Source: Paramecium pentaurelia (taxonomy: Eukaryota > Ciliophora > Oligohymenophorea > Peniculida > Parameciidae). From it: 64,000 nt of DNA. This document shows positions 1 through 13,600 of this stretch, in pieces. Location: positions 825,431-889,430 of the forward strand of contig CAJJDO010000009.1 of assembly GCA_905183005.1 (NCBI GenBank), written 5' to 3'. A model generated the notes under the pieces. That model made no database searches. It was not told the origin of the DNA and saw nothing but the letters and a program-made list of their open reading frames with translations. Every line of letters begins with the position of its first letter. Position 1 is the first letter of the stretch. Position numbers and translations under genes: made by a program.

Positions 1-2
1 TT

Positions 3-3000
3 AATTTATTCATAAGAGATATGGAAGGTAGTATGTTTTAAGGAGATTAGATTTTACAAGAATTTTATGAATTACCTTTTATTGGCAATATGAATTTTCA
101 ATAAAAATATACTTATGAATAAGTTACTAATTTAAATGGTTTAGTTAGAGGAAGACAAGGAACTTAAAGTAATGCTGATTAATAATAGTTAAATTAAAGG
201 ATGAAAAGAGATTAGATTTTTAAGTTTGAAGATGCCTTAGAATAATAAAATGATAATAATGTTTAACATAAATTGATATTCTCATTATTAATGAATCTTA
301 ATGGAGATAAGATAATTAATGTTGAATTATCAGATTTTAAGTTATAATTACATGCAGGTCCTCTATTTGATGCACTTTAATTAATAGCTATGGATGATCC
401 AGATTTAAATCCAAAATAAGGAAAATTTATTAATAGTTAATATTAATAATAATAATAATAGTAATAATAAAATGGAGTATTAACAATAAAAGTAAATTTA
501 AAAAATGTAATTACTTGTGTACCATCATAAGTTGAATCTAATGTTTTAGCAATTCGTGGAATATTTGATATTACTTTAAAAATGTATCCATAAAAAACAT
601 TGAAATAAGTTCAAACAGAAATAATGGAAAAGAATATTCCAGAGAAAGATTGGAATAAATTGAATATTATAATGTCAATTGATGCTAAATTAAAAAGGAT
701 TGAGGTCTTTTTATGTAAAAATTATGATTTAGGAAAAAAGGATGATTTTAAATAAGTTAAAAAAAGAGAAATTTTGTAACCTGCTGACATAGAAATAATG
801 ATAGCCAGGGCTGCTGTATTTTATGCAAATTCAACAGAATTTGGAAATGATTTTGATATTAATTGTAGAATCACTCCTATCAATTTAAAGATTTCTTTTA
901 AAGATTTACTCACTATGTAAACTGGTTTAACATATCAATTGAGTTAAATGCCAAAATAAAATTCTGTTGAAAATAATGAATAATAGAAAAGTAATGAATT
1001 ATCTAAATTGGATGCTTCTCATCTTAATAAATTATAAATGAATTCTATGAGAATTGATTTAGAAATTGAAAAAACAAAAGTTGTAGTATTAAATGATATG
1101 GGTAATACTTTTGCCCCATTATTTGATTTATAAGTAGATCTAATTAAAATATTATTACAAAAGAAACCTATTCTTTTTGAAATTAATCTTTTAATTCCCT
1201 TTGAATTACATAATTTTAATCCTCTTACTTCTAAATGGGAACCTATTATAGAAAAAATAGAATTTCAAATAATTTATTTATAAAGTTTATTAGGTGAAAC
1301 AAATAATTTAATTACAATTGAATAATTAAAGGAAAATGAATCCTTTAATATTACTTTGTCTACTGTCTGTGTCTAAACTATTTTAAAGGTTTTAAAAATT
1401 ATGAATAAAATATTTAAGAAGTCAGATACTATTGAACATAAAAATATGTCAAAATCATCATTAATATCTGAAATTGAAGGAGAGGAAGTTCTTATTTAAG
1501 AATCACCTTATGCAATAAGAAATTTAACAGGAAGACCTCTATAAATAGATTATATTGATAAACCTAATTCATAATCATTGAATGTCCCTGTAAATTAATA
1601 ATTAAATTTGGTTTATGATGAAGAAATGGAATCGATGAATAGTAATAGAATTAGAAGAGTAAATGTAAACATTAAATTGGATAAGAAGACATTTCCATTG
1701 AAATATATTGATTTAGACAAGACAAGAGGAAAACTATATGAATAGGAAGGTTTATAAGCATATGGTATAGTTAAATTAGATTAAGTTACAAGTCAGAAAA
1801 TACTTATAGTTTCATCTCCAATCATAATTGTAAATAAAACAAGCAAAACTATAATTTTACAAATTAGTGATGAAAGGAATTAATAAATATTTAAATTATA
1901 ACCATTGATCAATAATTTAGATTTAACAAATGTTGCTCCAATTCCTATTGGATTTGAGAATTCTAAATTTTGTTTAAAGGTAGATAATTGTCCACAATTT
2001 TCAGAAGAATTTAAAGTAGATTCTTTAATTAGAACATCAGCTATAGGTTAGCCATAAGTTGTACGTACTAGAGATGGAATTAACATTCAATTCAAAATTT
2101 ATATAGATAAAGATTATAAAGATAAAGTTAAAATAGAATTATAGGCACCTTATAAAATAACGAATTCATTGCCAACACAAATATATGTTCAAATATTAAA
2201 TTAAAGAAAAGAAACAACATATATTAAAAAAATATAGCCAAGGGAAACCATTGAAGATTATATGCATTGCCTATCTAGTATTGATAATAAAAAAAACACT
2301 TATATGAGAGTATTAGTATAAGGATTTTATTGGTCAAGTGAATATCAATTATCATAACCATTATAAGAGGATGGATAAAAGGTTAAAGTTGATGCTATAG
2401 GAAAATTATAATTAGTTGATGGAATGGATAATTAATTAACCTTATTAGTTTTTGAACCTTGGCGATAATCTGATTATAATAAAGCTACTAGAGAGTTTGT
2501 AATCTATAGTACTGGCTATATACTTAATAAAACTGGAATGGAATTGTAATATTATGTTAGTGAAAAAAAGAAACATTTAGAACTAATTGCTGGATAAAAT
2601 CCTATTAATTCAGGAGATTAAATAGATAAAAATATAATTTATATTAGATAAGATTGTGGCAATTAATTATAATTGTCTCATTCATCTGCTCCTTAAAAAT
2701 TTTCATAATTCCCAATTTAAATATCTGCAATAGGGGAACCATACATTGATGTTATTAAAGCAGATGAAGTAGATTCTAATAGATTAGTCTAAACATATCT
2801 TGGAGCAAAATTAGATTTTAAAGTTTGTAATAGTAAATATACTCTATTATCAAGGGTGATCACATTAGAACCTAGATTTATATTGGTAAATAATAGTGAT
2901 AAAGAATTAATAATTATTGATGGAAATTATAATTAAATTGTCTAATCAAAACAAAGAACTATTTACTAAGTTAAATATAATATCAAGGAGAAAGATCTAT

Positions 3001-5591
3001 TTGATTAACAATTTATAACAATGAATATTAATGAAAATACATATCATCCAAGTGGTAGAATCAATATAAGTGCTATAGGAATTGTAAATTTCTAATTGAG
3101 ACATACACAAAATTCTTAAGACAAATTATATTTTAGTTGTGATACTAGAAAAGAAGGATGTATTTTATATGTTATCTTTACTGAACTCTCTCTTGATTAA
3201 GCACCATACAAAATAGAACTTGCTGCTGAAGCATTAGAATTGGAAATTTAAGAGTTAAAAATAACTTTAAGATAAGATAATTAAGTTGCTTATTTTGCTT
3301 GGGATGAACCATAACAAACAAATAAGATTTTGAATGTAGAATTAAGAGTGGCAGATGATCCTTATAATGATTTTACTCCCTTTAAATATAAACTTAATCC
3401 AGATATTATTGGAGTATTTAAGATATACACTTTCAAACCTAAAAAAGGATCCAGAGCTGATCCTATTTCTGTTGCTTTGACTATCATGCCTTAAGGTAAT
3501 CAGAAACATGTTAAAGTTGCCATAGCTACTCAAGAATAAAAGACACTTTACTAATCTAAACCAAAATAAGATTTCTTAAAATAAGTTAAAGAAAAAGAAA
3601 ATCTTGGTATAGAAATGAATGAAGACTCTATGAGATAATCTTATTCATTATAGCAATCACATTAATCTCAATAATAAGATGCTGATAAAATCTTGATTAG
3701 AATAAATCTTAAGATAAATGCATTTTCATTATCTTTTGTTCATAATTCTGAAATCAAAAAGAGACCAGCTGAATACTTTCATTTTTTATGCAAAAATATA
3801 GAATTTGTTACTATTTCTACAAATATTAGTTTAGTTGTTTAAATGAGAGTACAATATATTAATTTTGATCATAATGCTTAATTTTTTGTTCAATTCCCTG
3901 TTATATTAACACCATAAAAATATTCATTATATTAACCAATTTTAATATAATAATAATCATAATAATAACAAGCTGTTAAATAGTATTAATAAAGTGAAAA
4001 ATATTTTTTCAATTTCTTAATCATGAAAGATAATAGAGTTACCTCAATTAATTTATTTCAAAATATTACTTTAGAAATAGATCCATTTGAAGTTAAAATA
4101 GAATAATTATTAATTAATAATTTCTTAGAATTTGTTTGGGCTATAACATCCTATTAAGGATTAATAAATGAATATGATAAAAACTAATCAGGAAGTGTAC
4201 TCAAATAAAAATAATCAGATACCTAATCCTTATAAGAAAAATAAAATAGTTAAGCATAAATTGAATCAATCTACCAAATCAATGAAGAATGGAAAACTAA
4301 AACACTACCAAAAGCATAATTGCCGACTTATATAAGTGAAATCATCATATCCCCAATAGCTATAAACGTCACTTTCTAAATGACAGGTAAAGGAGATCTA
4401 AAAATTGCATAATCTTTTTTGTTTGCTTCCATTGCATAAGCTCTGGGAGTTGCCTTAACAGACATTAGTGATGCACCTATCTTTATTTCAGGTTGGAAAC
4501 TTGATAATTGCTTTGATACAATTCCAGGAATGCTTGAGAAAATGAGGTAATTTTATTAATCTGAAGGGATGAAATAAGTAGGCAAAATAATTGGAAGTTT
4601 GTCTATTATCGGTAATCCTATTGGATTATTTAATAATGTATCAACAGGATTTAAAGATTTCATTGATAAACCAGCTGCAGGATTAACCTAAGGTCCTTTA
4701 GAAGCTGGTTTGGGATTAGCCTAAGGAGCTGGTTCTTTAGTATCTCATACTATATTGGGAGCAATTAATTCAGTCAACAAAATAGCTGGAAGTGTAGGGG
4801 GAGGCTTGGCTAATTTGACAATGGATGAAGATTATTTAAGAAAGAGAGAGAAGATGAAGATGTAAAAGCCAAAGCATATTGGTTAAGGTTTAGGATAAGG
4901 AGCTCAATCAATAATGACAGGAATAACAGATGGAATTGCTGGAATATTCTTGAAACCTATATAAGAAACCAAAGAAAAAGGATTAAAAGGAGTGTTTACT
5001 GGAACAGCTAAAGGTTTTGCTGGACTAATCATAAAACCAATAACTGGAGTTTTAGATGGATTATCCTAAACTGCAGCTGGAATTCAAAATACAGTACAAT
5101 ATTTTGATGATAAACCTAATAATAATAGGTCTAGAAATATTCGACCTGTTTATGGATATGAAGGATATATTACTGAATTTGTTGTACTTGATGCTGAAGC
5201 TTATGCTACACTATAGTTCATACGTAGAGGTTAATTAATAAACAATAGATTTGTTGCATCCTACTTTTTGAATTCTGAATAGGATGGCTATTGTATGCTA
5301 GTCTTGACTATTGAACATTTTATTTATATGTCAGTAAAGACTAAGAAGAAAGTAAAATTCTTATTTTACTTTAGGTTTGGATTTTGGCATCTAATGAGAT
5401 CATACATTTAGAAATTGTTTCTTCAGGAATCAAGATTTAAGTTAATAAGCCTTAAAAATAATTGAAAGTATGTATTAATTTTGATTTAGAATAAATATAT
5501 TACTTAACTGGTAATAGGAGATGATTTAAAATATGAAATCTTTAAGACAATGTAGACTATATGGGATTCAATCAAAGCAAATACAAATTGA
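3..5591 (+). CDS. VPS13: VPS13-family lipid-transfer protein, C-terminal 1,847 residues (5' end outside window)
   Basis: VPS13 proteins bridge membranes and move lipids in bulk between organelles. The frame is open from the window edge and ends in TGA; TAA and TAG are read as Gln. Two introns (5352-5374, 23 nt; 5468-5489, 22 nt) give 1,848 codons including the stop. Seen: a poly-Gln run near residue 145 and a long beta-rich middle that fits the VPS13 adaptor-binding region. Near residues 1530-1700 lies the Gly-rich amphipathic ATG2/VPS13 C-terminal helix region, with repeats such as GITDGIAGIFLKP and GTAKGFAGLIIKPITG. A PH-like end follows. The N-terminal chorein domain would lie upstream, outside the window. 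The neighbour is convergent, with 46 bp between stop codons. Family assignment is firm; the middle domain borders are approximate. Confidence 0.9.
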
Positions 5592-5637
5592 GTTGTTATT
5601 TAACTAAATAATAATTTATATTATCATATTCAAATTT

Positions 5638-8600
5638 TCAATTCTCATCAAGTTTAATTAATATTCTTTTTCCATATTTTTATATTTATTAATCCTTTGT
5701 TGAAGCCTTATAATTAATATTAAATTTACTAAATTAATTTCAATTATCTATCTTATTTACAATTCTTCAAATTTTTTTCGACATTCAGGATAAGCACAAA
5801 GGTTCCCTATAGAAAATAAGGATATTCTTGTTGGCTGAGATCCTTTGTCTGTTTTCACTAATTCTAATAATTAATTTAAAGCTCCATGTTTAATTAAATC
5901 TTTAGTTAAAGCATTAGAATTCCTAACAAAATTTCCTAATGCTCCAGCTGCATTTGCTCTAGTTTTTTCCTTTATTTAGATGATAAAGATACTTCTTAAT
6001 CTCTTAATAATTCAACTAACATTGGCACAACTGGTCTTAATTATTCATATAATCTATCACTATGAAATCCTGCATTTCCAACTGCGAAACAAGCAAATTT
6101 ACGAGTATGTTTATCTGGATCTTGACAACATTTGATGCATAAATTAATTAAATCAAATTTGAGTAAATGTTCATAAAAAAAAGAAGAATGTCGACACAAA
6201 TTGCCAATTAAATTGCAAACCTTAGCTCTAATATTAGAATCAGGAGATTAAATTTATTACTTCAAATCATTGTATAAATTAATTGAGTGAATATTAGGAT
6301 AAAAATCTTTGCTAATCCTAGCTAATTAAGATAAAATATTAATTGAATCAACACTCATTATTTAATATTTTTACAAAATTGCCAATCCATTATTTTAAAC
6401 AAAACTTTATGCAAATTGTTTGTCTTCCTCATTATTTCCAACCAATCTTGAAATGAAAGAGATTACTAACGAAATATGATCTTTTTATAGATATTTTATC
6501 AAATTTAATGTCAAAGCTACTATCTCTTGATTACTCAACTCTTTAAATACATTATCACAATTTTATTCTTAAAATGCCAAAATAAAAATTCGAATTATTT
6601 AAATACTCATTACATTTACACAAGCCATACCTCCTCCACTAGAAGATGGCCATTCTTATATACTTTGTAATTAAGCTTCTTTTAAAAAGTTACATAAAAT
6701 TTTAATTGAATTATCCTAAAATATTAATTATCCTAAAGCTTTGAAATTTGAGTATATTGAGTCATGAATTAAAATTAATAAAGATACGAATCCTTTTGGA
6801 GATACATCATTTCTACTTGTAATGTTCAATAAAATCTAAAATAATAACTGATGTATTTCATATTTCTCAAGTAATTAAAATAGATCTGTCAACTTCTTTT
6901 ATTCTTTATTATATCTAAATAGTAATTTTTATAATAATGTTATAACTCCATCTACGAATCCATAACTGGGGCATCCAAAACTACTACCCTCTAATTTTCT
7001 GATTTCCTCTGTTCTATTTTGTTTCTTATTAGGATTGACCAGATCATTTAATAATTTGTAAGGCAATTATTAACTAAAATAATTAAGTAATTGATTAGTG
7101 AAGTTTGTTTCTTATTATAATAATTCAGCTATCAACTAAATTGCTGATAATGAAACTATAGGATTGATCTAAATATTATTCTCGAAGATTTCAATCACCT
7201 ATTATAAATTAACTTAATATTCCTAATTTTTATTTTTATATTATTAAACTAAGATCAATAAGGCAGTCCCTTAAAATAATGCTTCATCAGAATTAAGTGC
7301 TTAACTTATCAACTCTTTAGGAACATGAACATCTTTACTTACTCTGATCATTTATAATAGGATTCTCAACACAGATATTCTTGTTAAATTTTACTATTCA
7401 TCTTATTCATTATAAATTTTCAAATGATCAATATCAGCGTAAGAAGCTACAATTTGATTTTTCAATGACTCAAATAGAGGTAATGCCTCATTAAAATTTA
7501 ATAGTTAAATCGAATATCCTTTCTTCCAAGGAAAACTAAATATTTCCCCATGAATAGGATGTATCAATACTCCAATTACTTAGGTAGCAAATTTGTGAAG
7601 AATAACATTACTTTTGGTCAATTTGGCAGTTTCTTAAGCTAAGTTATGTTCAACTAATTCTTTATAAAATAAAACAGATCTTACAGGATTAAGACTAGCT
7701 TAATTAGCAAATATTCCAATAGTTTTTATCGTATTTATTAATTCATTATTCTATCCAATCTTCAGAATTTAAGCAGTCATACCAATGAATTTTATAAATA
7801 TATTATCTATTCCAATATTTTTATCAAAAGTAGCTTTGGCTAAAAGACCTATAGTTTTAATTAATTCCGATAGTAGTTCGGAACTACCTTATTTAAGAAT
7901 GCTCTTAACATGAGTAACTAATTAAATAGGAATTTATTGATTTTTAACAACATCTAAGCCTTCTTATAGGTTTCCTTTGGTTATAATTTATCCAAAAACT
8001 TTCAAAGCACAATGCAAAGAGGGTTTCTTTGGGGGAGCCAATACTTGAAGCAACTTATCTAGGAATCCAGGATCACATCTTAATTATGTTGCCCCTTGAA
8101 TATCATTAGCAATTTATTCGCATTTAACCCAATATTCATCATTGCAAGGCATTCTTCTGGGAGAGACATCTCTTGTGTCTTTACCTTAATCATAGGTTAT
8201 GATTTCCCTTGTGGGAGTTAAAGATCTTTTGCGTTTATCAATAACTTCACTTTCTACTCCTGCCCATTAACTATATTATTCTAATCTTTTTTTCCTTTCA
8301 TATTTTTCTTAATCAGACTCTTGTATAAATGGATGGTTTAGAAGATCGGGCCATCCTAATCTATCAGAAGGTATTTTATTTAGTAGTCCTTTTAAGAAAC
8401 TTTTGAATTCTGGACTCATATTATCTGGATACTTTACTGGATCTTTAATTATAAGTTAAATTAAAGAGTAAATTTGATTAGTGTAAAATGGAGGTTAGCC
8501 AACGAATAGTTCGTATAAAATCACTCCCAAAGACCATAAATCCACTGTGTGATTATAAGGTTATTCTTATACCAATTCTGGAGCCATGTAAAGAGGAGTA

Positions 8601-9112
8601 CCTTTGATGGAATGCAAAACTTATGTATTTGTTGACATTGCTCTTGCAAAACCAAAATCACACAATTTAACAATTCCATTTGCAGATAATAAAATATTTT
8701 AGGGTTTCATGTCTCTATGAATAATTCTGTTTGAATGGAGATAATGAAGTGCTCTTACTAATTATTATGCTATTTTTCTGACTTCGCTTTCAGGAAGATT
8801 ATGATCATCCTCTAAAATTTCATATAATTCCCCTTATGCAAACTAATAATTATAAACAATATAAATTACCTCAGTTACTAAACAAAATTCCCCTTGTGTC
8901 TCAAATGCATCTAATAATAATATTATATTTTCATGCTTCAATCTCCTCAATATTTCAATTTCCTATCTCAAATTTGCTAAATCTTTTTCTGTTTTTCCCC
9001 TTTTACTTATGAACTTCAAAGCTGCCATTTAGTTGCTTTTCTTCTATCTTCCCTTGAATACCTTCCCAAATTATCCTTCGCCAATTAAATGTAATACATG
9101 ATAATTTTCCAT
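5638..9112 (-). CDS. STK36: Fused/STK36-type protein kinase with long C-terminal repeat region
   Basis: Ser/Thr kinase of 1,130 residues; human STK36 is 1,315. Introns at 8843-8869 (27 nt), 5970-5992 (23 nt) and 5729-5760 (32 nt) leave exactly 1,131 codons. The kinase domain is at the N-terminus (about residues 4-255): glycine loop IGEGQFGKVFKG, catalytic Lys in AALKF, HRDMKPQN, DFGFARAMS and GTPLYMAPELV. The strings YHVLHLIGEG, ARAMSTNTQVL and SIKGTPLYM are characteristic of the Fused family rather than of generic kinases. The remaining ~870 residues look helical and armadillo-like, as in STK36. In animals and protists Fused kinases act in ciliary central-pair assembly or Hedgehog signalling; in a ciliate a ciliary role is the natural inference. 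The start follows an AT-rich leader and precedes the conserved kinase start directly. Confidence 0.9.
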
Positions 9113-9213
9113 TTGATTTTAATTTATAATGTATATGTTAATATAATATACCAACATATTTACTATAGAATATTTAATAAGATAAATCAAATTAATATTC
9201 GTTTTTATAAGTA

Positions 9214-9999
9214 ATGAAAATTCAATTCCTTATAGCATGCATTGTTTTTGCATCAACTCAATCTTCATTCCTTGAAGAATCCTTAATAAATAGGTCATTT
9301 GCTCCCATGACAAATATATTCTTAGAAAAATCAACCGATCCAACTTAATAATAATAATTAGAAACAGCCACCCCTCCTGAAACACTTTATACCGCCACCC
9401 TTGATACCTACATTAATGCTGAAACATAATAATAAATCCTTATTGCCCAGCAATACGAGTCAGATTTACCAGCCAATGGAGATTGTATTATTCTTTATGG
9501 ATAATGTGATTACAAGGGACCTTCTTTCAAATATTGTGATTAACCAGGAGAATACATCAAATTCGAAATCCCTGTTCATTCTGTTTACATTCCTATTGGG
9601 TATTCTAAATATATATTTAAGAATGTCACTTAAAATTAAAGATGCCCTTTATGGAAATAAACTTAATTTAATTTATAGTCATGAATGTATATCAGAAGGT
9701 ATTCACATTCCAGAACCAAAAATTTATGAAGATCATCCAAATGAATGGTTTGGTGAAATTAAAGAATCAGAAAAAGCTGTTCTTGATAGCGGGGAACTTA
9801 CAACTCCATAAATTAAGTATTATGATAATGATGGAAATGTTATTTGTAAATTAATAACATTATCAATTTAGCTAAAGAAGATTATTAGAAATTAATCGAA
9901 GCCGATTTACAAAAGTCCCATAATTTTTATCTTGGAATAGTTGAATAACCAGATTATTCCTCACCAATATAATCAGAATAAGCAGAATCTAATGAATGA
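9214..9999 (+). CDS. Secreted beta-gamma-crystallin-like protein (possible secretory-granule component)
   Basis: The 245-residue product begins MKIQFLIACIVFAST, a clear signal peptide. Two introns (9600-9621, 22 nt ending AAG; 9846-9871, 26 nt ending TAG) restore one frame to the TGA stop at 9997. After a Gln/Thr-rich linker comes a segment with the spacing of a Greek-key motif: CIILYGQCDYKGPSFKYC, then a second strand set (HSVYIPIGMSLKI...GNKLNLI), with Cys at the ends. In Tetrahymena, beta-gamma-crystallin domains occur in the regulated secretory granule proteins Grt1/Igr, so a trichocyst-tip role is plausible. That role is inference; what is seen is a signal peptide plus the crystallin-like pattern. 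The acidic tail ends in a Ser/Gln-rich stretch. The gene lies 101 bp from the divergent kinase start, so the two may share a promoter. Confidence 0.75.
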
Positions 10000-10025
10000 T
10001 ATATTTGCATAATAACAATAAATTA

Positions 10026-10541
10026 TCATTATTTTTGTTCCATTACTTCTTAATTAGACTTTTCTAATTATTTTGTAAATCCTTTATTTGGATTTTCATA
10101 AGGTCTTGTTTGTTTGATTCTTCTTAAAACTTTTTGTGGTTTTATTTTATGCATTTTATCCTGAAGGCTATTATCGATGAATATTTAGATTGATTGTATT
10201 TCCCTATATTGATTTATATATATATTAGAAAAATCAAATAAAGTTCTTACTATATCAAATGATCTAGAAATTCCAGCAGCGCAATGAACTAATACATTAG
10301 TTGATAAATTTCAAAGCTTTCTCAAAATTTTTACTCAAATTATATGTTGATATATCATTTGTCTCTATTACAAGATGTTACAAATTCTCATCTGCTTTGA
10401 AATTTCCTGCCCAAATTGCTGATAAAACAGCATCAAACCATTTTTGAGATATCTTTTCTAAAGAATCAAATTCCTCAACTTACAAATTTCCTTCATCCTA
10501 GTTTCAGAACTCATCACTAAAGCAATACTTGGATTTTCCAT
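10026..10541 (-). pseudogene. Decayed dual-specificity phosphatase
   Basis: The active-site loop VLVHCAAGISRS (HCxxGxxR) is intact and names the family. The preceding segment DISTYNLSKNFEKALKFIN and the tail VLRRIKQTRPYENPNKGFTKQLE also match the phosphatase fold. However, the frame breaks just before the active site, the usual central strand segment after GNFKA is missing, and the helix after ISRS cannot be joined by a normal ~25-nt intron. One possible intron follows codon 19. It looks like a gene that lost pieces recently enough to keep its signature. The alternative is sequencing error, though the missing blocks argue against that being the only cause. Confidence 0.75.
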
Positions 10542-10659
10542 TATAAATAAATGAAATATTATTTTATTATTCGAGTTTATAATAAAGCGAATTAGTTATC
10601 AAATTAATGAATAGATTTCGATATCAAAAATTAAAATTTTTTATATATTCTATTTTATA

Positions 10660-13600
10660 TTTTTAGAAATAATGTTAACGAAAACATATGAAAGATTTTT
10701 ATTCATTGGAGCCAAAAAATAGGGGAATTTTTATTAGATACTAGTTTAAAATGTTGAGTATAATCAAAAAAATAGACTTAAGTCGATTTTAAATTGAAAT
10801 TAATTTTATTGATGGATTATCTTCTCAAACCTCGATTTTAGAATGAAAAGCTGTTAAGGAAATTAAATTCCATGATAAGTAACAATCTTCAATTATCAAT
10901 TCAATGCAATAGTCAATTTAATATATATTACTAAACATTGTTCACTGATTTATAATTTTATAATTTAAATTAAACACCATAATTACTATTACTCTCTGGC
11001 AAAAATATGTTTTAATTTTCTCAGAAATGTGTGCAGCCAGGAAATATTTTATGAGTTTTGCTGAATCATAATCTTCACTTATCTTTTGAAGTTATTAGTT
11101 GATTTGGAAGATTTTCTCATTAATAATACTAAATTCTAAGTGTTAATATATTCAATTATAAATGTTTTATGCACTTTTACCAATAATCAACAAACTTATG
11201 AAAACTCAATCAAAACAAAGCCACTTTAAAAGATCTCAATATTTTTAATGAGCTATTATACATATTAAAAAATTTCTTATTTAGCTAGTCTATCTAGTTC
11301 AATAGAGAGAGATTTTTAATGACACAACTGAAGTTTTTATCTGAGTATTTTCCAAATCAAACTTAAACAATAACTAAAAATTTATGTTTAATGATGTTTA
11401 AATTTAGTTGATTATTTTTCTAAATAATTTCACCTTATTATTCATTAGAGTGTTTTAAGATTCTATCCGCTATCTTTTGGTGAGTCAGTTGTTAAAACAT
11501 TTTTGAATTACATAAAACATGTTGTTTAAATTTGACGAGTTGCTTGAATTCTTTTTGAATTCATCTATTTAAAGGCATTTTCTTGTTGTTAAATGATGAT
11601 TTAACAGCCATATAAATTAACTAAGGTTGAATATATATTCTATTTAACTCTTTGAGAAGATTTCATTGTTGAAGATAAAAGATGATGCTTGTAATTTAGA
11701 GTTAATCTTTGTCCTAAGATTTTTGAAGTGATGCGATATAGTTCCTTTACGATCTATATCTGTTCCAAGATATTTGTAATGATATACTGCTTGCAGCTCA
11801 AATGTTGATTCATTTTAACTTTTTCTTTTTATTGACATAATGCCATGTAGTTCCATTTTCCTAAAAATCTCAATTTATTACCAGAAACTTACAGAAGTTT
11901 ATTTGAAACTCATCCAATTGTACATTGAATAATGCTGGAGAAAATGGTGAAACTTTTGGGACACCAATTTCAAATGAATTATATTTTTTAATTATAGGTA
12001 TCAACATAAATAATTATGCTCTGAATGGCTTCCGGATAATCTACTTGTTCATCAGTGAGAGTTTATTAATCCTTTAGTATACCATATAATCTTTGTCCAT
12101 CTGGTTTTATTGTCACTCCTGAAGTCAATAAATATTAAGCATTAATTATTGCTAATTGCAATAGGTCAAATCCAATTCAATATTGAAATAATATTCAAAT
12201 GGATACCAAAATCTGATATAAACTGTTTCAAGATTTTATCAGTAAAATAGTCTTATATTTAATTATAAATAGTGATGTTAACACCATTCTCGTTTATTAT
12301 GAATTAATGATTAATTCCATTAAAATATATGGATTTGCCACTTTCATTTTTTTTGCATAGTTTAAGTTTCTGATNACATATTAAAAAATTTCTTATTTAG
12401 CTAGTCTATCTAGTTCAATAGAGAGAGATTTTTAATGACACAACTGAAGTTTTTATCTGAGTATTTTCCAAATCAAACTTAAACAATAACTAAAAATTTA
12501 TGTTTAATGATGTTTAAATTTAGTTGATTATTTTTCTAAATAATTTCACCTTATTATTCATTAGAGTGTTTTAAGATTCTATCCGCTATCTTTTGGTGAG
12601 TCAGTTGTTAAAACATTTTTGAATTACATAAAACATGTTGTTTAAATTTGACGAGTTGCTTGAATTCTTTTTGAATTCATCTATTTAAAGGCATTTTCTT
12701 GTTGTTAAATGATGATTTAACAGCCATATAAATTAACTAAGGTTGAATATATATTCTATTTAACTCTTTGAGAAGATTTCATTGTTGAAGATAAAAGATG
12801 ATGCTTGTAATTTAGAGTTAATCTTTGTCCTAAGATTTTTGAAGTGATGCGATATAGTTCCTTTACGATCTATATCTGTTCCAAGATATTTGTAATGATA
12901 TACTGCTTGCAGCTCAAATGTTGATTCATTTTAACTTTTTCTTTTTATTGACATAATGCCATGTAGTTCCATTTTCCTAAAAATCTCAATTTATTACCAG
13001 AAACTTACAGAAGTTTATTTGAAACTCATCCAATTGTACATTGAATAATGCTGGAGAAAATGGTGAAACTTTTGGGACACCAATTTCAAATGAATTATAT
13101 TTTTTAATTATAGGTATCAACATAAATAATTATGCTCTGAATGGCTTCCGGATAATCTACTTGTTCATCAGTGAGAGTTTATTAATCCTTTAGTATACCA
13201 TATAATCTTTGTCCATCTGGTTTTATTGTCACTCCTGAAGTCAATAAATATTAAGCATTAATTATTGCTAATTGCAATAGGTCAAATCCAATTCAATATT
13301 GAAATAATATTCAAATGGATACCAAAATCTGATATAAACTGTTTCAAGATTTTATCAGTAAAATAGTCTTATATTTAATTATAAATAGTGATGTTAACAC
13401 CATTCTCGTTTATTATGAATTAATGATTAATTCCATTAAAATATATGGATTTGCCACTTTCATTTTTTTTGCATAGTTTAAGTTTCTGATTGATTTAAAC
13501 CTGATAGGTATGGAATATTTTTGAGAATGTATTATTTTATGATCTAATATTTAAGTGTAATTTATAAATTTCTCTCTTTCTGTTTGTAATGGTAAAGCTC

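Noticed and set aside
3342..3533. Open frame on the minus strand
   Set aside because: It is the shadow of the VPS13 coding strand; the plus-strand frame is continuous and conserved.
11260..13490. Genuine tandem duplication of the reverse-transcriptase region
   Set aside because: Matching copies abutting exactly one N are better explained by unmerged contig overlap, repeated at 30810.
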